Assembly (NCBI RefSeq): GCF_000526335.1
Contig: NZ_JAFW01000001.1
Span: forward strand, 2,914,001 to 2,978,000
Reading direction: 5' to 3'
Length of the DNA stretch: 64,000 bases
DNA from: Arthrobacter sp. 31Y
GTDB taxonomy: Bacteria; Actinomycetota; Actinomycetes; Actinomycetales; Micrococcaceae
Positions 55,081 through 64,000 of the stretch are shown in pieces. Numbering within the stretch: position 1 is the first letter of the stretch; every line of letters begins with the position of its first letter. A program made the translations under genes and the position numbers. Below the pieces are notes generated by a model. The model worked only from the letters and a program-made list of their open reading frames with translations, ran no database searches and was not told the DNA's origin.

Positions 55081-56478
55081 ATGTCACAGTCCCTCGCCGC
55101 ACACCCGGACCGGCTGCTCCCTGCGGACCCAGGAACACGTTCCATCGCCCGCTCCCTGCTGGAACGAGTCCAGGACCTGCCCATCATCTCCCCGCATGGC
55201 CACGTGGACGCTGCGGTCATCGAAAAGAACACGTCGTTCCCGGATCCCGCAGCTCTGCTGGTCTCTCCCGACCATTACGTCACGCGCCTTATCCACGCAT
55301 CGGGAATTTCATTGGATCAGCTACAGCCCGGTGCTGCCGAGCCGCGGGAGATCTGGCGGCAGTTCTGCGCAGCGTGGCCGCTCTTCGATGGGACGGCGTC
55401 CGGGTATTGGCTGCGTACCCAGTTCGAGTCGGTCTTTGGGCTGAAGGGCGAATTGCGCGCGGATACCGCCGACGCCAGCTTCGATGCCATCTCGACCAAG
55501 CTCGCGGAACCGGGATTCCGGCCACGTGAGTTGTTCAAGGACTTCAACATCGAAGTCCTTGCCACCACCGATGACCCCTTGGACAACTTGGAAAGCCACC
55601 GGGCCCTTGCTGAGGACCCGTCCTTCCATGGCCGCGTTCTGCCAACCTTCCGTCCGGACGCTTACGTCAATATCGCCCACCCGTCGTGGACAAGCAACGT
55701 GGAGCGGCTCATCACAGAGGCGTCCGACGGCGGCACGGGCTACCGCGGGTATGTCACCGCCCTGGAGAATCGGCGCCAATACTTCGTGGACCACGGAGCC
55801 GTCTCAGCCGACCATGGCGTCAGAACTCCCGCGACGTTGAAGCTGGACGAAGCTGAGGCGGCGGCACTGTTCGAGAAGGCCCGTTCCGGCCGGGCAACAG
55901 CCCATGACCGGGACAGGTTCGAAGCCCACATGATGTATCAAATGGCGCGCATGTCTGTGCAGGACGGCCTGGTCATGACCATCCACCCTGGCTCCTTCCG
56001 CAACCACCACGAACCGACTTTTGAAGCCTTCGGAGCAGACACCGGTCACGACATCCCTGTCGCCACCAACTACACCGAGGCCATCCGCCCGTTGCTGCAG
56101 GATTTCGGTACTGCCAAGGACTTCCACCTGGTGCTTTTCACTCTGGATGAGACGGTCTTTTCACGCGAACTGGCGCCGCTGGCCGGTTTCTACCCTTCCG
56201 TCTTCATCGGTGCGCCGTGGTGGTTCCTGGACGCTCCCGATGCCATGCTCCGTTTCCGTTCGGCGGTCACCGAGACCGCAGGCTTCTCGCGGTCCTCGGG
56301 CTTCATCGATGACACCCGCGCCTTTTGCTCCATCCCGGCGCGGCACGACGCCTCCCGCAGGATCGAAGCGTCCTTCCTCGCGCGTCTGGTAGCTGAGCAC
56401 CGCGTCAGCGAGGATCGCGCGCATGAGCTGATTGTGGACGTCGTGGATTCATCGCCTCGACGGGTCTTCAAGCTATGA
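55081..56478 (+). CDS. uxaC: Uronate isomerase
   Basis: The 465-residue amidohydrolase-fold enzyme converts glucuronate to fructuronate (and galacturonate to tagaturonate). It has LPIISPHGHVDAAVIEKN with the HxH metal motif, EVLATTDDPLDNLESH, and HPGSFRNHH further on. CGAAAGG precedes the ATG. Overlaps the next gene by 4 bases and is part of the hexuronate path. Confidence 0.92.
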   Translation: MSQSLAAHPDRLLPADPGTRSIARSLLERVQDLPIISPHGHVDAAVIEKNTSFPDPAALLVSPDHYVTRLIHASGISLDQLQPGAAEPREIWRQFCAAWPLFDGTASGYWLRTQFESVFGLKGELRADTADASFDAISTKLAEPGFRPRELFKDFNIEVLATTDDPLDNLESHRALAEDPSFHGRVLPTFRPDAYVNIAHPSWTSNVERLITEASDGGTGYRGYVTALENRRQYFVDHGAVSADHGVRTPATLKLDEAEAAALFEKARSGRATAHDRDRFEAHMMYQMARMSVQDGLVMTIHPGSFRNHHEPTFEAFGADTGHDIPVATNYTEAIRPLLQDFGTAKDFHLVLFTLDETVFSRELAPLAGFYPSVFIGAPWWFLDAPDAMLRFRSAVTETAGFSRSSGFIDDTRAFCSIPARHDASRRIEASFLARLVAEHRVSEDRAHELIVDVVDSSPRRVFKL

Positions 56479-57818
56479 ACGACGACCAGACGTTGCCGCG
56501 GCTGAGTCGCGCCATGGAATTCCCCGGGCTGCCGGTGCCGCCGGTTCGGATAGTGCACCTGGGTTTGGGCGCATTTCATCGCTCCCACCAAGCTTGGTAC
56601 ACGCAGCACGCCGGCGACTCGGCGGACTGGGGGATCGCGGCGTTCACTGGCCGGCGGCCCGATGCTGCCGAAGTCCTGTCGGCGCAGGGCGGCATGTTCA
56701 CCGTGGTGGAAAGGTCCGGCAATGGTGACTCATTCGAGGTGGTCGGCAGCATTGTGGAGGCCGTTGACGGGGCCGACGTCGGACGCTTGGTGGAGCTCGT
56801 GGCCGCACCTGCAACGGCCCTCATCACGCTCACTATCACCGAAGCGGCTTACGCCGCGGACACGGTCCAGAGCGACACATCGTCAACCCCGCTGGCGCGG
56901 TTGGTGACAGCGCTCGCCGCCCGCATGGCCGCCGGCGGTGGGCCCATAGCAGTGGTCAGCTGCGACAATCTTGCGGAGAACGGCACGGTGGCACGTAGTA
57001 CTGTGGCCGCGATTGCCGAGGATTCGGATCCGGCCTTGGCAACCTGGATTGAGGCCAATGTCAGCTTCGTCAGCACGTCGGTGGACCGCATCACACCGCG
57101 GACCACCACATCCGACCTCGACGTAGTGGCCGACGCCTGCGGTTACCGGGATGCGGCGCCGGTGGTCACCGAGCCTTTCCGCAACTGGATACTGAGCGGT
57201 GAGTTCCCTGCGGGACGTCCTCGTTGGGAGGATGCCGGTGCAGTCTTCGTGGACGACATCGAACCGTATGAGAACCGCAAATTGTGGCTGCTCAACGGCG
57301 CGCATTCGATCCTGGCCTATGCGGGGCTGGTCCGGGGCCATTCCACCGTGGCGGAGGCTTTGTCCGATGACCTCTGCCGGGACGCCGTGGAAGCCTTCTG
57401 GGACGAGGCGGCCCGGCACCTGTCCGATGAAGAACTGGCTATTCCGGCGTATCGACGGGCGTTGTTGGAACGTTTCGGCAATTCCCGGATCGCCCACCAC
57501 CTGACCCAGATTGCGATGGACGGAACCACCAAACTGCGCATGCGTGCCTTGCCCGTCCTGGCCGCCGAACGCGCAGCGGGACGTTCCGGCGATGGCGCTG
57601 CCCGGATGATTGCGGCCTGGGTAGCGTACTTGTCCTCCACCACCGACATTCACGACCCGTTGGCCATCAAGATGCAGGACGCGAAAACTCTCGACGGCGA
57701 GCACCGCACCGCTGCGCTGCTGGCACTCATCAGCACCGAGCTGGCTAACGACGCTGCCGCTGTTTCGCAAATCCACCGTCAGCTGGATTCGTTTGCTGCC
57801 ACTACCACCCACGCATAG
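56475..57818 (+). CDS. uxuB: Fructuronate reductase / mannitol dehydrogenase-family protein
   Basis: The 447-residue NAD-dependent enzyme has IVHLGLGAFHRSHQAWYTQ in the nucleotide fold and ENRKLWLLNGAHSILAY, the Lys-Asn-His catalytic segment of long-chain mannitol dehydrogenases. Between uxaC and manD the likely reaction is fructuronate to mannonate. Mannitol or tagaturonate specificity cannot be excluded. Confidence 0.9.
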   Translation: MNDDQTLPRLSRAMEFPGLPVPPVRIVHLGLGAFHRSHQAWYTQHAGDSADWGIAAFTGRRPDAAEVLSAQGGMFTVVERSGNGDSFEVVGSIVEAVDGADVGRLVELVAAPATALITLTITEAAYAADTVQSDTSSTPLARLVTALAARMAAGGGPIAVVSCDNLAENGTVARSTVAAIAEDSDPALATWIEANVSFVSTSVDRITPRTTTSDLDVVADACGYRDAAPVVTEPFRNWILSGEFPAGRPRWEDAGAVFVDDIEPYENRKLWLLNGAHSILAYAGLVRGHSTVAEALSDDLCRDAVEAFWDEAARHLSDEELAIPAYRRALLERFGNSRIAHHLTQIAMDGTTKLRMRALPVLAAERAAGRSGDGAARMIAAWVAYLSSTTDIHDPLAIKMQDAKTLDGEHRTAALLALISTELANDAAAVSQIHRQLDSFAATTTHA

Positions 57819-57842
57819 ACCTACCGGAAGGACTCCGTCACC

Positions 57843-59072
57843 ATGAAAATCATTGCCGCTGAAGTCTTTGTGACCAGCCCGTCCCGCAACTTCGTCACCC
57901 TGCGCATCACCACCGAGGACGGTGTGACGGGCATCGGTGACGCCACGCTCAACGGCCGCGAACTCGCCGTCGCCGCGTACCTCAAGGAGCATGTGGCACA
58001 GCTGCTGATCGGCAAGGATCCGCACCGGATCGAGGACACGTGGCAGTTCCTTTACCGCAGCTCGTACTGGCGCCGCGGCCCCGTGACCATGGCTGCCATT
58101 GCCGCCGTCGACATGGCGCTGTGGGACATCAAGGGCAAGGTGGCCGGGATGCCGGTGTACCAGCTGCTGGGTGGCGCTTCCCGCAACGGACTGCGCGCTT
58201 ACGGGCATGCGTCCGGCGCTGACATTCCCTCGCTGTTCGATTCCGTCCGCGAACATCTGGAGCTGGGATACAAGTCCATCCGTATCCAGACCGCGATCCC
58301 CGGTATCAAAGCCGTCTATGGAGTGGCTGCCCAGGCCCAGGCCTCCGGCGAACGTTACGACTACGAACCCGCCGGCCGCGGCGCGTTCCCGCAGGAAGAG
58401 GACTGGGACACCCGCGCCTACCTGCGCCACCTGCCCACAGTTTTTGAAGCCGTGCGCAATGAGTTCGGCCCGGAAATCCCGCTGCTGCACGACGGTCACC
58501 ACCGCATGACGCCCATCCAGGCCGCCAAGCTCGGTAAGGCCCTGGAACCGTACGACCTCTTCTGGCTGGAGGACTGCACCCCGGCCGAGAACCAGGAAGG
58601 CCTGCGCCTGGTCCGCCAGCACACCACCACGCCGCTGGCCATCGGTGAAATCTTCAACACGGTGTTCGACTTCCAGACCCTCATCAAAGAACAGCTGATC
58701 GACTACGTTCGTGCTGCATCCACCCACTTCGGCGGTATCTCCCCGCTGAAGAAGGTCATGGACTTCGCGGCCCAGTACCAGATCAAGTCAGGCTTCCACG
58801 GTCCCACCGATATTTCGCCCGTGGGTTTCGCAGCCCAGTTGCACGTAGGCCTGGCCATCCACAATTACGGCATCCAGGAATACATGCAGCACTCGGACAA
58901 GACCAACGAGGTCTTCCAGCAGTCCATGACGTTCAAGGACGGCTACCTGCACCCCGGCGATGAGCCCGGCATCGGCGTCGAATTCAACGAAGAAGCTGCT
59001 GCGGCCTTCCCGTACCAGCAGGCCTACCTGCCGTACAACCGCCTCGTGGACGGCACGGTTCATGACTGGTAA
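57843..59072 (+). CDS. manD: D-mannonate dehydratase, enolase superfamily
   Basis: The 409-residue enzyme dehydrates mannonate to 2-keto-3-deoxygluconate. Visible features: [34 protein letters not shown] (metal Asp and catalytic His), [12 protein letters not shown] and [11 protein letters not shown] (metal Glu residues), and ESxxR-type loop [10 protein letters not shown] characteristic of the RspA/ManD group. The next gene begins within its last 11 bases. Confidence 0.92.
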   Translation: MKIIAAEVFVTSPSRNFVTLRITTEDGVTGIGDATLNGRELAVAAYLKEHVAQLLIGKDPHRIEDTWQFLYRSSYWRRGPVTMAAIAAVDMALWDIKGKVAGMPVYQLLGGASRNGLRAYGHASGADIPSLFDSVREHLELGYKSIRIQTAIPGIKAVYGVAAQAQASGERYDYEPAGRGAFPQEEDWDTRAYLRHLPTVFEAVRNEFGPEIPLLHDGHHRMTPIQAAKLGKALEPYDLFWLEDCTPAENQEGLRLVRQHTTTPLAIGEIFNTVFDFQTLIKEQLIDYVRAASTHFGGISPLKKVMDFAAQYQIKSGFHGPTDISPVGFAAQLHVGLAIHNYGIQEYMQHSDKTNEVFQQSMTFKDGYLHPGDEPGIGVEFNEEAAAAFPYQQAYLPYNRLVDGTVHDW

Positions 59073-61329
59073 ACCCTTGTCCGGTGCAGCCAACCGCCAC
59101 CACATCGTGGTGATGGGCGTGGCTGGCTGCGGGAAGAGCACCATTGGTGCCGCCCTCGCCGAGCGGCTTGGCGCCGAATTTCTCGACGGCGATTCGCTGC
59201 ACCCCCAGGCGAATATCGACAAGATGGCCTCGGGTACTCCGCTGAATGACGACGACCGCGCACCGTGGTTGGCCGAAATCGGACGGCGATTCCCGGCGTC
59301 GAACTCTGCTCTTGTCATCGCGTGCAGCGCGCTCAAGCGCTCGTACCGGGACATTATCCGCAGCGCCGATCCCTCAGTGGTCTTCGTGCACCTGCACGGG
59401 ACCCGTGACCTGTTGCACGAGCGCATGAACGCGCGGCCCGGCCATTTCATGCCGGCCTCGCTGCTGGATTCGCAACTGGCAACACTGGAGCCGTTGCAGT
59501 CCGACGAAGCCGGGGTGGTTGTGAACATTGCCCAATCCGTGGAGGACATCGTGGATGATGTGACCTCGGTCCTGAGCGGAAAGGGTCCCTTTCTTGTGGA
59601 CCTCAAGGCGGCCCCGTTCAACCTCGACGACGCCGCGGTGGAGTGGGTGGAGAGCACTATCGGCTCCATGACGCTGGAAGAGAAGATCGGCCAGCTGTTC
59701 ATCAACCACAACAACGATTACTCCCCGGCGTACCTTGACGGCGTGCTTGAGAACTTCCACGTGGGCGGCATGCGATACCGGCCCGGTCCCTCATCCGCCG
59801 TGCAGGAACACATCCGCTACGCGCAGTCCAAGACCCGGATCCCGCTGCTGATCGCGTCCAACCCGGAAATGGGTGGCGCGGGCAGCTGCGACGACGGTAC
59901 CTTCGTGTCCACCCACCTGCAGGCAGGCTCGCATCCGGATCAGGGCATTGCCCGGCAGATGGGCCAGGTGGCCGGCGTCGAAACTGCTGCGCTGGGCTGT
60001 AACTGGGCCTTCGCACCGATCGTGGACATCCACTACAACTGGCGGAACACGGTCATCTCCACTCGAGCCTTCGGCAACACCCCGGATGTTGTGGTGGAAC
60101 GGGCCAAGGAGTACTTCGACGGCATCAGCGAATCACCCACTGTCTGCGCCATGAAGCACTTCCCCGGCGACGGTATTGATGAGCGCGATCAGCATGTGGT
60201 GACCTCGTACAACACGCTGGGTTATGACGAGTGGAACCAGAGCTACGGGCATGTGTACCGCGAAATGATCGGGCACGGCGTGCAGTCCATCATGGTGGGC
60301 CACATCGGCGCGCCTGAGGTGTCCAGGCACTTCCGTCCCGGCATGGCGGACGCTGAGGTGCTCCCGGCAACATTGGCGCCTGAACTCCTGCAGGACCTGC
60401 TGCGTGGCGAGCTCGGCTTCAACGGGCTGGTCCTCACCGACGCTTCGTTGATGGTGGGACTGACGCAGGCGATGAAGCGGCGCGACCTCGTTCCAGCCAC
60501 CATCGCCGCGGGCTGCGACATGTTCCTGTTCTTCCGGAACCCAGAGGAGGACTTCGGATACATGCTGGATGGCTACAAGTCCGGCGTCATTACCGAAGAG
60601 CGTTTGCAGGATGCCCTGCGGCGGATTCTTGGCCTGAAGGCGAGCATGGGGCTGCACCTTGCTTCCCGGGAATCGTTGGTTCCGGCGGCCGAGGCCTTGG
60701 CAGTCATCGGCAGTGAAGCCCACCGTGCCATCGCCGCCGACATTGCTGACAAGACCGTCACCCTGGTAAAGGACACGGCGAACCATTTGCCGATCACCCC
60801 TCAGACGCATCCCCGGATCCGTCTCTACGGCATCTCCGGTGGCGCCGACTTCACGCGGGCTGATCCGCTCGCGTACCTGGACACCGTCCGGGAAGAGCTG
60901 GAAGCTGCAGGTTTTGAGGTCAGCGTGTTCAAGACTGCTGAGCAACGCGAAGCCGCGGGGGAAAGCGGCATGAACTTCATGCGGGTCCTGGCCGAGGAGG
61001 CAACGGGCGATTTCTCGGAGCGTTTCGACGCGGCCTTCGTCTTTGCCAATGTGAAGGGTTTCGCGCAGGAGGCTTCGATTCGGATCAAGTGGTCCTCGCC
61101 GATGGCTGCCGAGATTCCCTGGTACGCCACGGAAGTTCCCACGGTGTTTGTCTCGCTGAACCAGCCGAACCACCTGATTGACGTGCCCATGGTCAAGACC
61201 GTGATTCACGCGCACGCAGCAACGCGCGAAGCCATCCGCGCAACCATCGAAAAGATCCAGGGCACGTCCCAATTCCAGGGCACGTTCAACCAGAACGTGT
61301 TCTGCGATTCGTTCGACACCCGTCTCTAA
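59062..61329 (+). CDS. Gluconokinase-GH3 fusion protein
   Basis: A single 755-residue frame. Residues 10 to about 172 are a gluconate kinase with P-loop [26 protein letters not shown] and [22 protein letters not shown]. From about 185 a glycoside hydrolase family 3 protein follows ([52 protein letters not shown]). The KHFPG segment resembles NagZ-type hexosaminidases but has Asp where those have His. The two normally separate enzymes are joined with no stop or frame change. A GTG near 59598 could start the hydrolase alone. The ATG at 59062 overlaps manD by 11 bases. Confidence 0.85.
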   Translation: MTGKPLSGAANRHHIVVMGVAGCGKSTIGAALAERLGAEFLDGDSLHPQANIDKMASGTPLNDDDRAPWLAEIGRRFPASNSALVIACSALKRSYRDIIRSADPSVVFVHLHGTRDLLHERMNARPGHFMPASLLDSQLATLEPLQSDEAGVVVNIAQSVEDIVDDVTSVLSGKGPFLVDLKAAPFNLDDAAVEWVESTIGSMTLEEKIGQLFINHNNDYSPAYLDGVLENFHVGGMRYRPGPSSAVQEHIRYAQSKTRIPLLIASNPEMGGAGSCDDGTFVSTHLQAGSHPDQGIARQMGQVAGVETAALGCNWAFAPIVDIHYNWRNTVISTRAFGNTPDVVVERAKEYFDGISESPTVCAMKHFPGDGIDERDQHVVTSYNTLGYDEWNQSYGHVYREMIGHGVQSIMVGHIGAPEVSRHFRPGMADAEVLPATLAPELLQDLLRGELGFNGLVLTDASLMVGLTQAMKRRDLVPATIAAGCDMFLFFRNPEEDFGYMLDGYKSGVITEERLQDALRRILGLKASMGLHLASRESLVPAAEALAVIGSEAHRAIAADIADKTVTLVKDTANHLPITPQTHPRIRLYGISGGADFTRADPLAYLDTVREELEAAGFEVSVFKTAEQREAAGESGMNFMRVLAEEATGDFSERFDAAFVFANVKGFAQEASIRIKWSSPMAAEIPWYATEVPTVFVSLNQPNHLIDVPMVKTVIHAHAATREAIRATIEKIQGTSQFQGTFNQNVFCDSFDTRL

Positions 61330-61341
61330 AGCGGGGTCTAC

Positions 61342-61372
61342 GCCCGGTACTGCCCACGAGGCAGTGCCGGGC
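61342..61372 (+). terminator. Rho-independent terminator of the hexuronate operon
   Basis: GCCCGGTACTGCC pairs with GGCAGTGCCGGGC (13 bp, one T-G wobble, 5-base loop) and is followed by TTTTCCC. Confidence 0.9.
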
Positions 61373-61400
61373 TTTTCCCTTTCTCGCGTGAGGCCGCCAA

Positions 61401-61416
61401 TTGTGAACGCTAACAA
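61401..61416. promoter_or_regulatory. Upstream copy of a 16-base operator (TTGTGAACGCTAACAA)
   Basis: It is the exact reverse complement of the copy at 61492-61507, 91 bases away. Both lie between the terminator and the ChvE-type gene. The pattern is typical of LacI-type sugar regulators; the separation would allow a DNA loop over the promoter. Confidence 0.65.
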
Positions 61417-61491
61417 CGTTTCAAGTCAAGAGCGTTGTGGGCGGATCAAGGCCGCAATCATTTCGTGATCCACGGCACTTGACCAGCGGTA

Positions 61492-61507
61492 TTGTTAGCG
61501 TTCACAA
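61492..61507. promoter_or_regulatory. Downstream copy of the 16-base operator (TTGTTAGCGTTCACAA)
   Basis: It overlaps the likely -10 region paired with TTGACC at 61479-61484, so occupancy would block transcription of the ChvE/MmsA-type importer. The rest of 61330-61641 holds no gene; open frames there lack a ribosome site. Confidence 0.65.
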
Positions 61508-61641
61508 TGGCAGTCGCACCACCTTTCGTGGCCTGTGGCATCCAGCTGGCCGCAGACCACATAACGCTTCACCGTGCCGGACGCGCAGATGCTCCGGCTG
61601 CATCAGAGTTCGCGGCAGTGCTGCCGCGGAAGGAGAGCATC

Positions 61642-62766
61642 GTGAGATTGAAGAAACTCCTGGGCGCCGTAGCGGTTGTCCTCACCTTGACCGTCGGAGC
61701 CACAGGCTGCGGTAGTCGTGGTGGCACTGCCGAGTCCAGCAGCAGTGCGAATCCCAGCGATTCACTGGTGGGCATTTCGATGCCCACTCAGACGTCCGAG
61801 CGGTGGATCGCTGACGGCGCCAACGTGGAGAAATCCCTGAAGGACCTTGGCTACAAGACCGACCTCCAGTTCGCCAACGATGACATTCCCACGCAAGTTT
61901 CCCAGATTGAGAACATGCTGACCAAGGGTGCCAAGGCGCTCATCATCGCTGCCATCGATGGCACCACCCTGACCGACGTGCTGGCCAAGGCCAAGGAACA
62001 GAACGTCAAGGTCATAGCCTACGACCGCCTCATTAACGGCACGCCGAACGTTGACTACTACACCACGTTCGACAACTACACCGTGGGCGTCCAGCAAGCT
62101 ACCTCCTTGCTGACCGGCCTCGGCTTGGTTGACGCGAGCGGCAAAAAGGTTGAGGGCAAAGGCCCGTTCAACGTTGAACTGTTTGCGGGAAGCCCGGACG
62201 ATAACAACGCCAACTTCTTCTGGACCGGCGCCATGGACACACTCAAGCCGTACATGGATGCAGGCACCCTGAAGGTTCCCAGCGGCCAGACCAAGTTCGA
62301 GCAGGCAGCCATCCTGCGCTGGCAGGCACCCGTAGCCCAGAAGCGCATGGAAGACATCCTCACCTCGGCCTACAGCTCCGGAACCAAGCTTGACGGAGTT
62401 CTTTCCCCGTACGACGGCCTCTCCATCGGCATCATTTCCGCACTGACCAGCACTGGCGGTTACTCCACCGGCAACCTTCCGGTTGTCACCGGCCAGGATG
62501 CAGAGAAGGGCTCCGTGAAGTCCATCGTTGCCGGCGAGCAGTACTCCACCATCTTCAAGGACACCCGGCAGCTGGGCGCACAGGCCGTGAAGATGGTTGA
62601 CGCCGTCCTCAAGGGAACCGAGCCGGAGACCAACGACACCAAGACCTACAACAACAAGGTCAAGGTTGTCCCGGCCTTCCTCCTGAAGTCCGTCATCATC
62701 ACCAAGGACAACTTCCAGAAGGAACTGATCGACTCCGGCTACTACACCGAAGCCGACGTCAAGTAA
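61642..62766 (+). CDS. chvE: Multiple-monosaccharide ABC transporter, binding lipoprotein
   Basis: A 374-residue ChvE/XylF-type sugar-binding lipoprotein: GTG start at 61642 after GAAGGAGAG, lipobox ATGC at about residue 21, then [63 protein letters not shown]. It binds pentoses or hexoses and delivers them to the next gene's transporter. The ligand is not set by sequence. Confidence 0.92.
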   Translation: MRLKKLLGAVAVVLTLTVGATGCGSRGGTAESSSSANPSDSLVGISMPTQTSERWIADGANVEKSLKDLGYKTDLQFANDDIPTQVSQIENMLTKGAKALIIAAIDGTTLTDVLAKAKEQNVKVIAYDRLINGTPNVDYYTTFDNYTVGVQQATSLLTGLGLVDASGKKVEGKGPFNVELFAGSPDDNNANFFWTGAMDTLKPYMDAGTLKVPSGQTKFEQAAILRWQAPVAQKRMEDILTSAYSSGTKLDGVLSPYDGLSIGIISALTSTGGYSTGNLPVVTGQDAEKGSVKSIVAGEQYSTIFKDTRQLGAQAVKMVDAVLKGTEPETNDTKTYNNKVKVVPAFLLKSVIITKDNFQKELIDSGYYTEADVK

Positions 62767-62894
62767 TCACCTCCCCGGTCTGTGGCCCCACCGTTTTGTG
62801 CTGAAGTGCGCTAGATGGCGGGGCCGCAGCCTCCCTTAGAGCCTGCCCGAGTCCTCGGCCCGGCCAAGTTCCAACCAGTCAGCGGGAATTGACG

Positions 62895-64000
62895 ATGAAC
62901 GTACCCATTCTTCAAATGCGAGGAATCACCAAGACCTTCCCCGGGGTAAAAGCCCTTCAGGACGTCACCCTGGACGTCAACCGCGGTGAAGTTCACGCCA
63001 TTTGCGGCGAGAACGGGGCAGGGAAGTCCACTCTCATGAAAGTGTTGTCCGGCGTCTACGCCCACAACACATTCGACGGCGACATCCTCTTCGAGAACGA
63101 GCCTTGCGAATTCTCCAGCATCACGGACAGCGAGAAACGCGGCATCGTGATCATCCACCAGGAACTGGCCCTGAGCCCGTACCTGTCGATTGCCGAGAAT
63201 ATCTACCTCGGCAACGAGCTAGCCAAGAACGGCTGGGTGGACTGGCGGAAGACCAATTTGGAGGCCGCCAAGCTTTTGGCGCGGGTAGGCCTCAGCGAAA
63301 ACCCGGTAACTCCCATCCAGCACATCAGTGTTGGAAAGCAACAGCTGGTGGAAATCGCCAAGGCACTGTCCAAAGAGGTCAAGCTCCTCATCCTCGATGA
63401 GCCCACTGCTGCGTTGAACGATGAAGACTCGGACCACTTGCTGGACCTCATCCTGCACCTCAAAGGCCAGGGCGTCACCAGCATTATCATCAGCCATAAA
63501 CTCAACGAGATCCGCAAAGTGGCTGACGCCGTCACCATTATCCGTGATGGCAAGTCCATTGAGACCCTTCGCCTGGACCAAGGCCAAATCACCCAGGAAC
63601 GCATCATCCGGGGCATGGTGGGACGCGACCTCGAAAGCCTCTACCCGGACCGGACGCCTAACATCGGCGAGGAAGTTCTTCGGATCGAGGACTGGACCGT
63701 CCAGCACCCCCAGGATCCTTCCCGCATGGTGGTGAACAACGCCAGCCTCAACGTCCGCAAGGGTGAAGTAGTAGGCCTGGCCGGGCTCATGGGCGCTGGC
63801 CGGACCGAGCTGGCCATGAGCGTCTTCGGCCGGACTTACGGGCGGGCCGTGTCCGGCAAGGTCTACAAGTACGGCCAGGAAATCAACACTTCCACCGTCT
63901 CCGACGCAATCGACCACGGCATCGCCTACGCAACCGAGGACCGGAAGCACTATGGCCTGAACCTGATCGAGGACATCAAACGGAACATCTCCATGGCCGC
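62895..64000 (+). CDS. mmsA: Multiple-monosaccharide ABC transporter ATPase, partial
   Basis: The first 368 codons of a double ATPase are present; the 3' end lies beyond the window. First domain: Walker [11 protein letters not shown]-loop HQELAL, signature [16 protein letters not shown], Walker [12 protein letters not shown], His-loop SHK. The second domain begins with [19 protein letters not shown], the degenerate Walker A of XylG/MglA/GguA proteins. Named for the MmsA/GguA transporter family; unrelated to the dehydrogenase mmsA at 19004. A permease gene is expected next. Confidence 0.92.
   Translation, partial: MNVPILQMRGITKTFPGVKALQDVTLDVNRGEVHAICGENGAGKSTLMKVLSGVYAHNTFDGDILFENEPCEFSSITDSEKRGIVIIHQELALSPYLSIAENIYLGNELAKNGWVDWRKTNLEAAKLLARVGLSENPVTPIQHISVGKQQLVEIAKALSKEVKLLILDEPTAALNDEDSDHLLDLILHLKGQGVTSIIISHKLNEIRKVADAVTIIRDGKSIETLRLDQGQITQERIIRGMVGRDLESLYPDRTPNIGEEVLRIEDWTVQHPQDPSRMVVNNASLNVRKGEVVGLAGLMGAGRTELAMSVFGRTYGRAVSGKVYKYGQEINTSTVSDAIDHGIAYATEDRKHYGLNLIEDIKRNISMA

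Noticed and set aside
56883..58727. 614-codon minus-strand frame opposite uxuB and manD
   Set aside because: Spans two clearly coding genes on the other strand; composition is that of a complement shadow.

Overview
The window reads as chromosome from a high-GC actinobacterium of the Arthrobacter/Paenarthrobacter group (Micrococcaceae). The dimethylglycine oxidase (830 codons, [13 protein letters not shown] start) and the choline oxidase (His99/Ser101 context kept) closely resemble the Arthrobacter globiformis enzymes as I remember them. Gene density is high, spacers are short, ATGA-type overlaps are common, and most regulators sit next to palindromic operators.

Layout. (1) 1-5.9 kb: one-carbon operon on the minus strand (purU, dmg, a cyclodeaminase-like gene), a divergent GntR regulator, then pdxS and a small coupled gene. 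(2) 5.9-10.2 kb: an accessory island of less GC-rich, poorly conserved DNA with gene fragments, a 36-residue Trp-rich peptide gene, strong hairpins, an AlbA_2/Schlafen-type protein and, on the minus strand at about 8.12-8.48 kb, two tRNA genes whose halves are in circularly permuted order. (3) 10.2-14 kb: LysR regulator and a glycine betaine demethylase pair (gbcA/gbcB-like). (4) 14-18.9 kb: glycogen-debranching-like glucosidase, photolyase, small proteins. (5) 19-23.3 kb: valine catabolism (mmsA, HIBYL-CoA hydrolase, mmsB, enoyl-CoA hydratase). (6) 23.4-35.3 kb: ArsR/MFS pair, DHFR-like, TenA, universal stress protein, MmyB-type regulator/MFS/lipoprotein, DUF222-HNH protein, MarR, acyl-CoA synthetase and acyl-CoA dehydrogenase. 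(7) 35.4-42 kb: APC permease, choline oxidase, betaine aldehyde dehydrogenase, and a membrane-anchored molybdopterin oxidoreductase. (8) 42-47.5 kb: GNAT, secreted proteins, TetR, MerR/TipAS and PadR regulators, nadE. (9) 47.6-64 kb: LacI-controlled sugar ABC importer plus hexuronate catabolism (uxaC, uxuB, manD), an unusual gluconokinase-GH3 fusion, and a second sugar ABC importer (ChvE/MmsA type) cut by the window end.

The metabolic genes link up: codA/betB make glycine betaine from choline, gbcA/gbcB demethylate it to dimethylglycine, dmg converts that to sarcosine while loading tetrahydrofolate, and purU and the cyclodeaminase-like protein handle the folate one-carbon units. The hexuronate cluster takes up a sugar or oligosaccharide and leads through fructuronate and mannonate to 2-keto-3-deoxygluconate.

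The most unusual object is the permuted tRNA cassette. Each 3' half precedes its own 5' half by a 7-8 nt linker. Acceptor stems (7/7) and anticodon stems (5/5) pair only within the permuted pairs. The implied junction lies after position 36 in both, giving tRNA-Ile(GAU) and tRNA-Arg(CCU). Each 3' half is preceded by a related ~45-50 nt structured element with compensatory changes. A promoter and a strong terminator bracket the unit. I know of no bacterial precedent, but I could not search for one.
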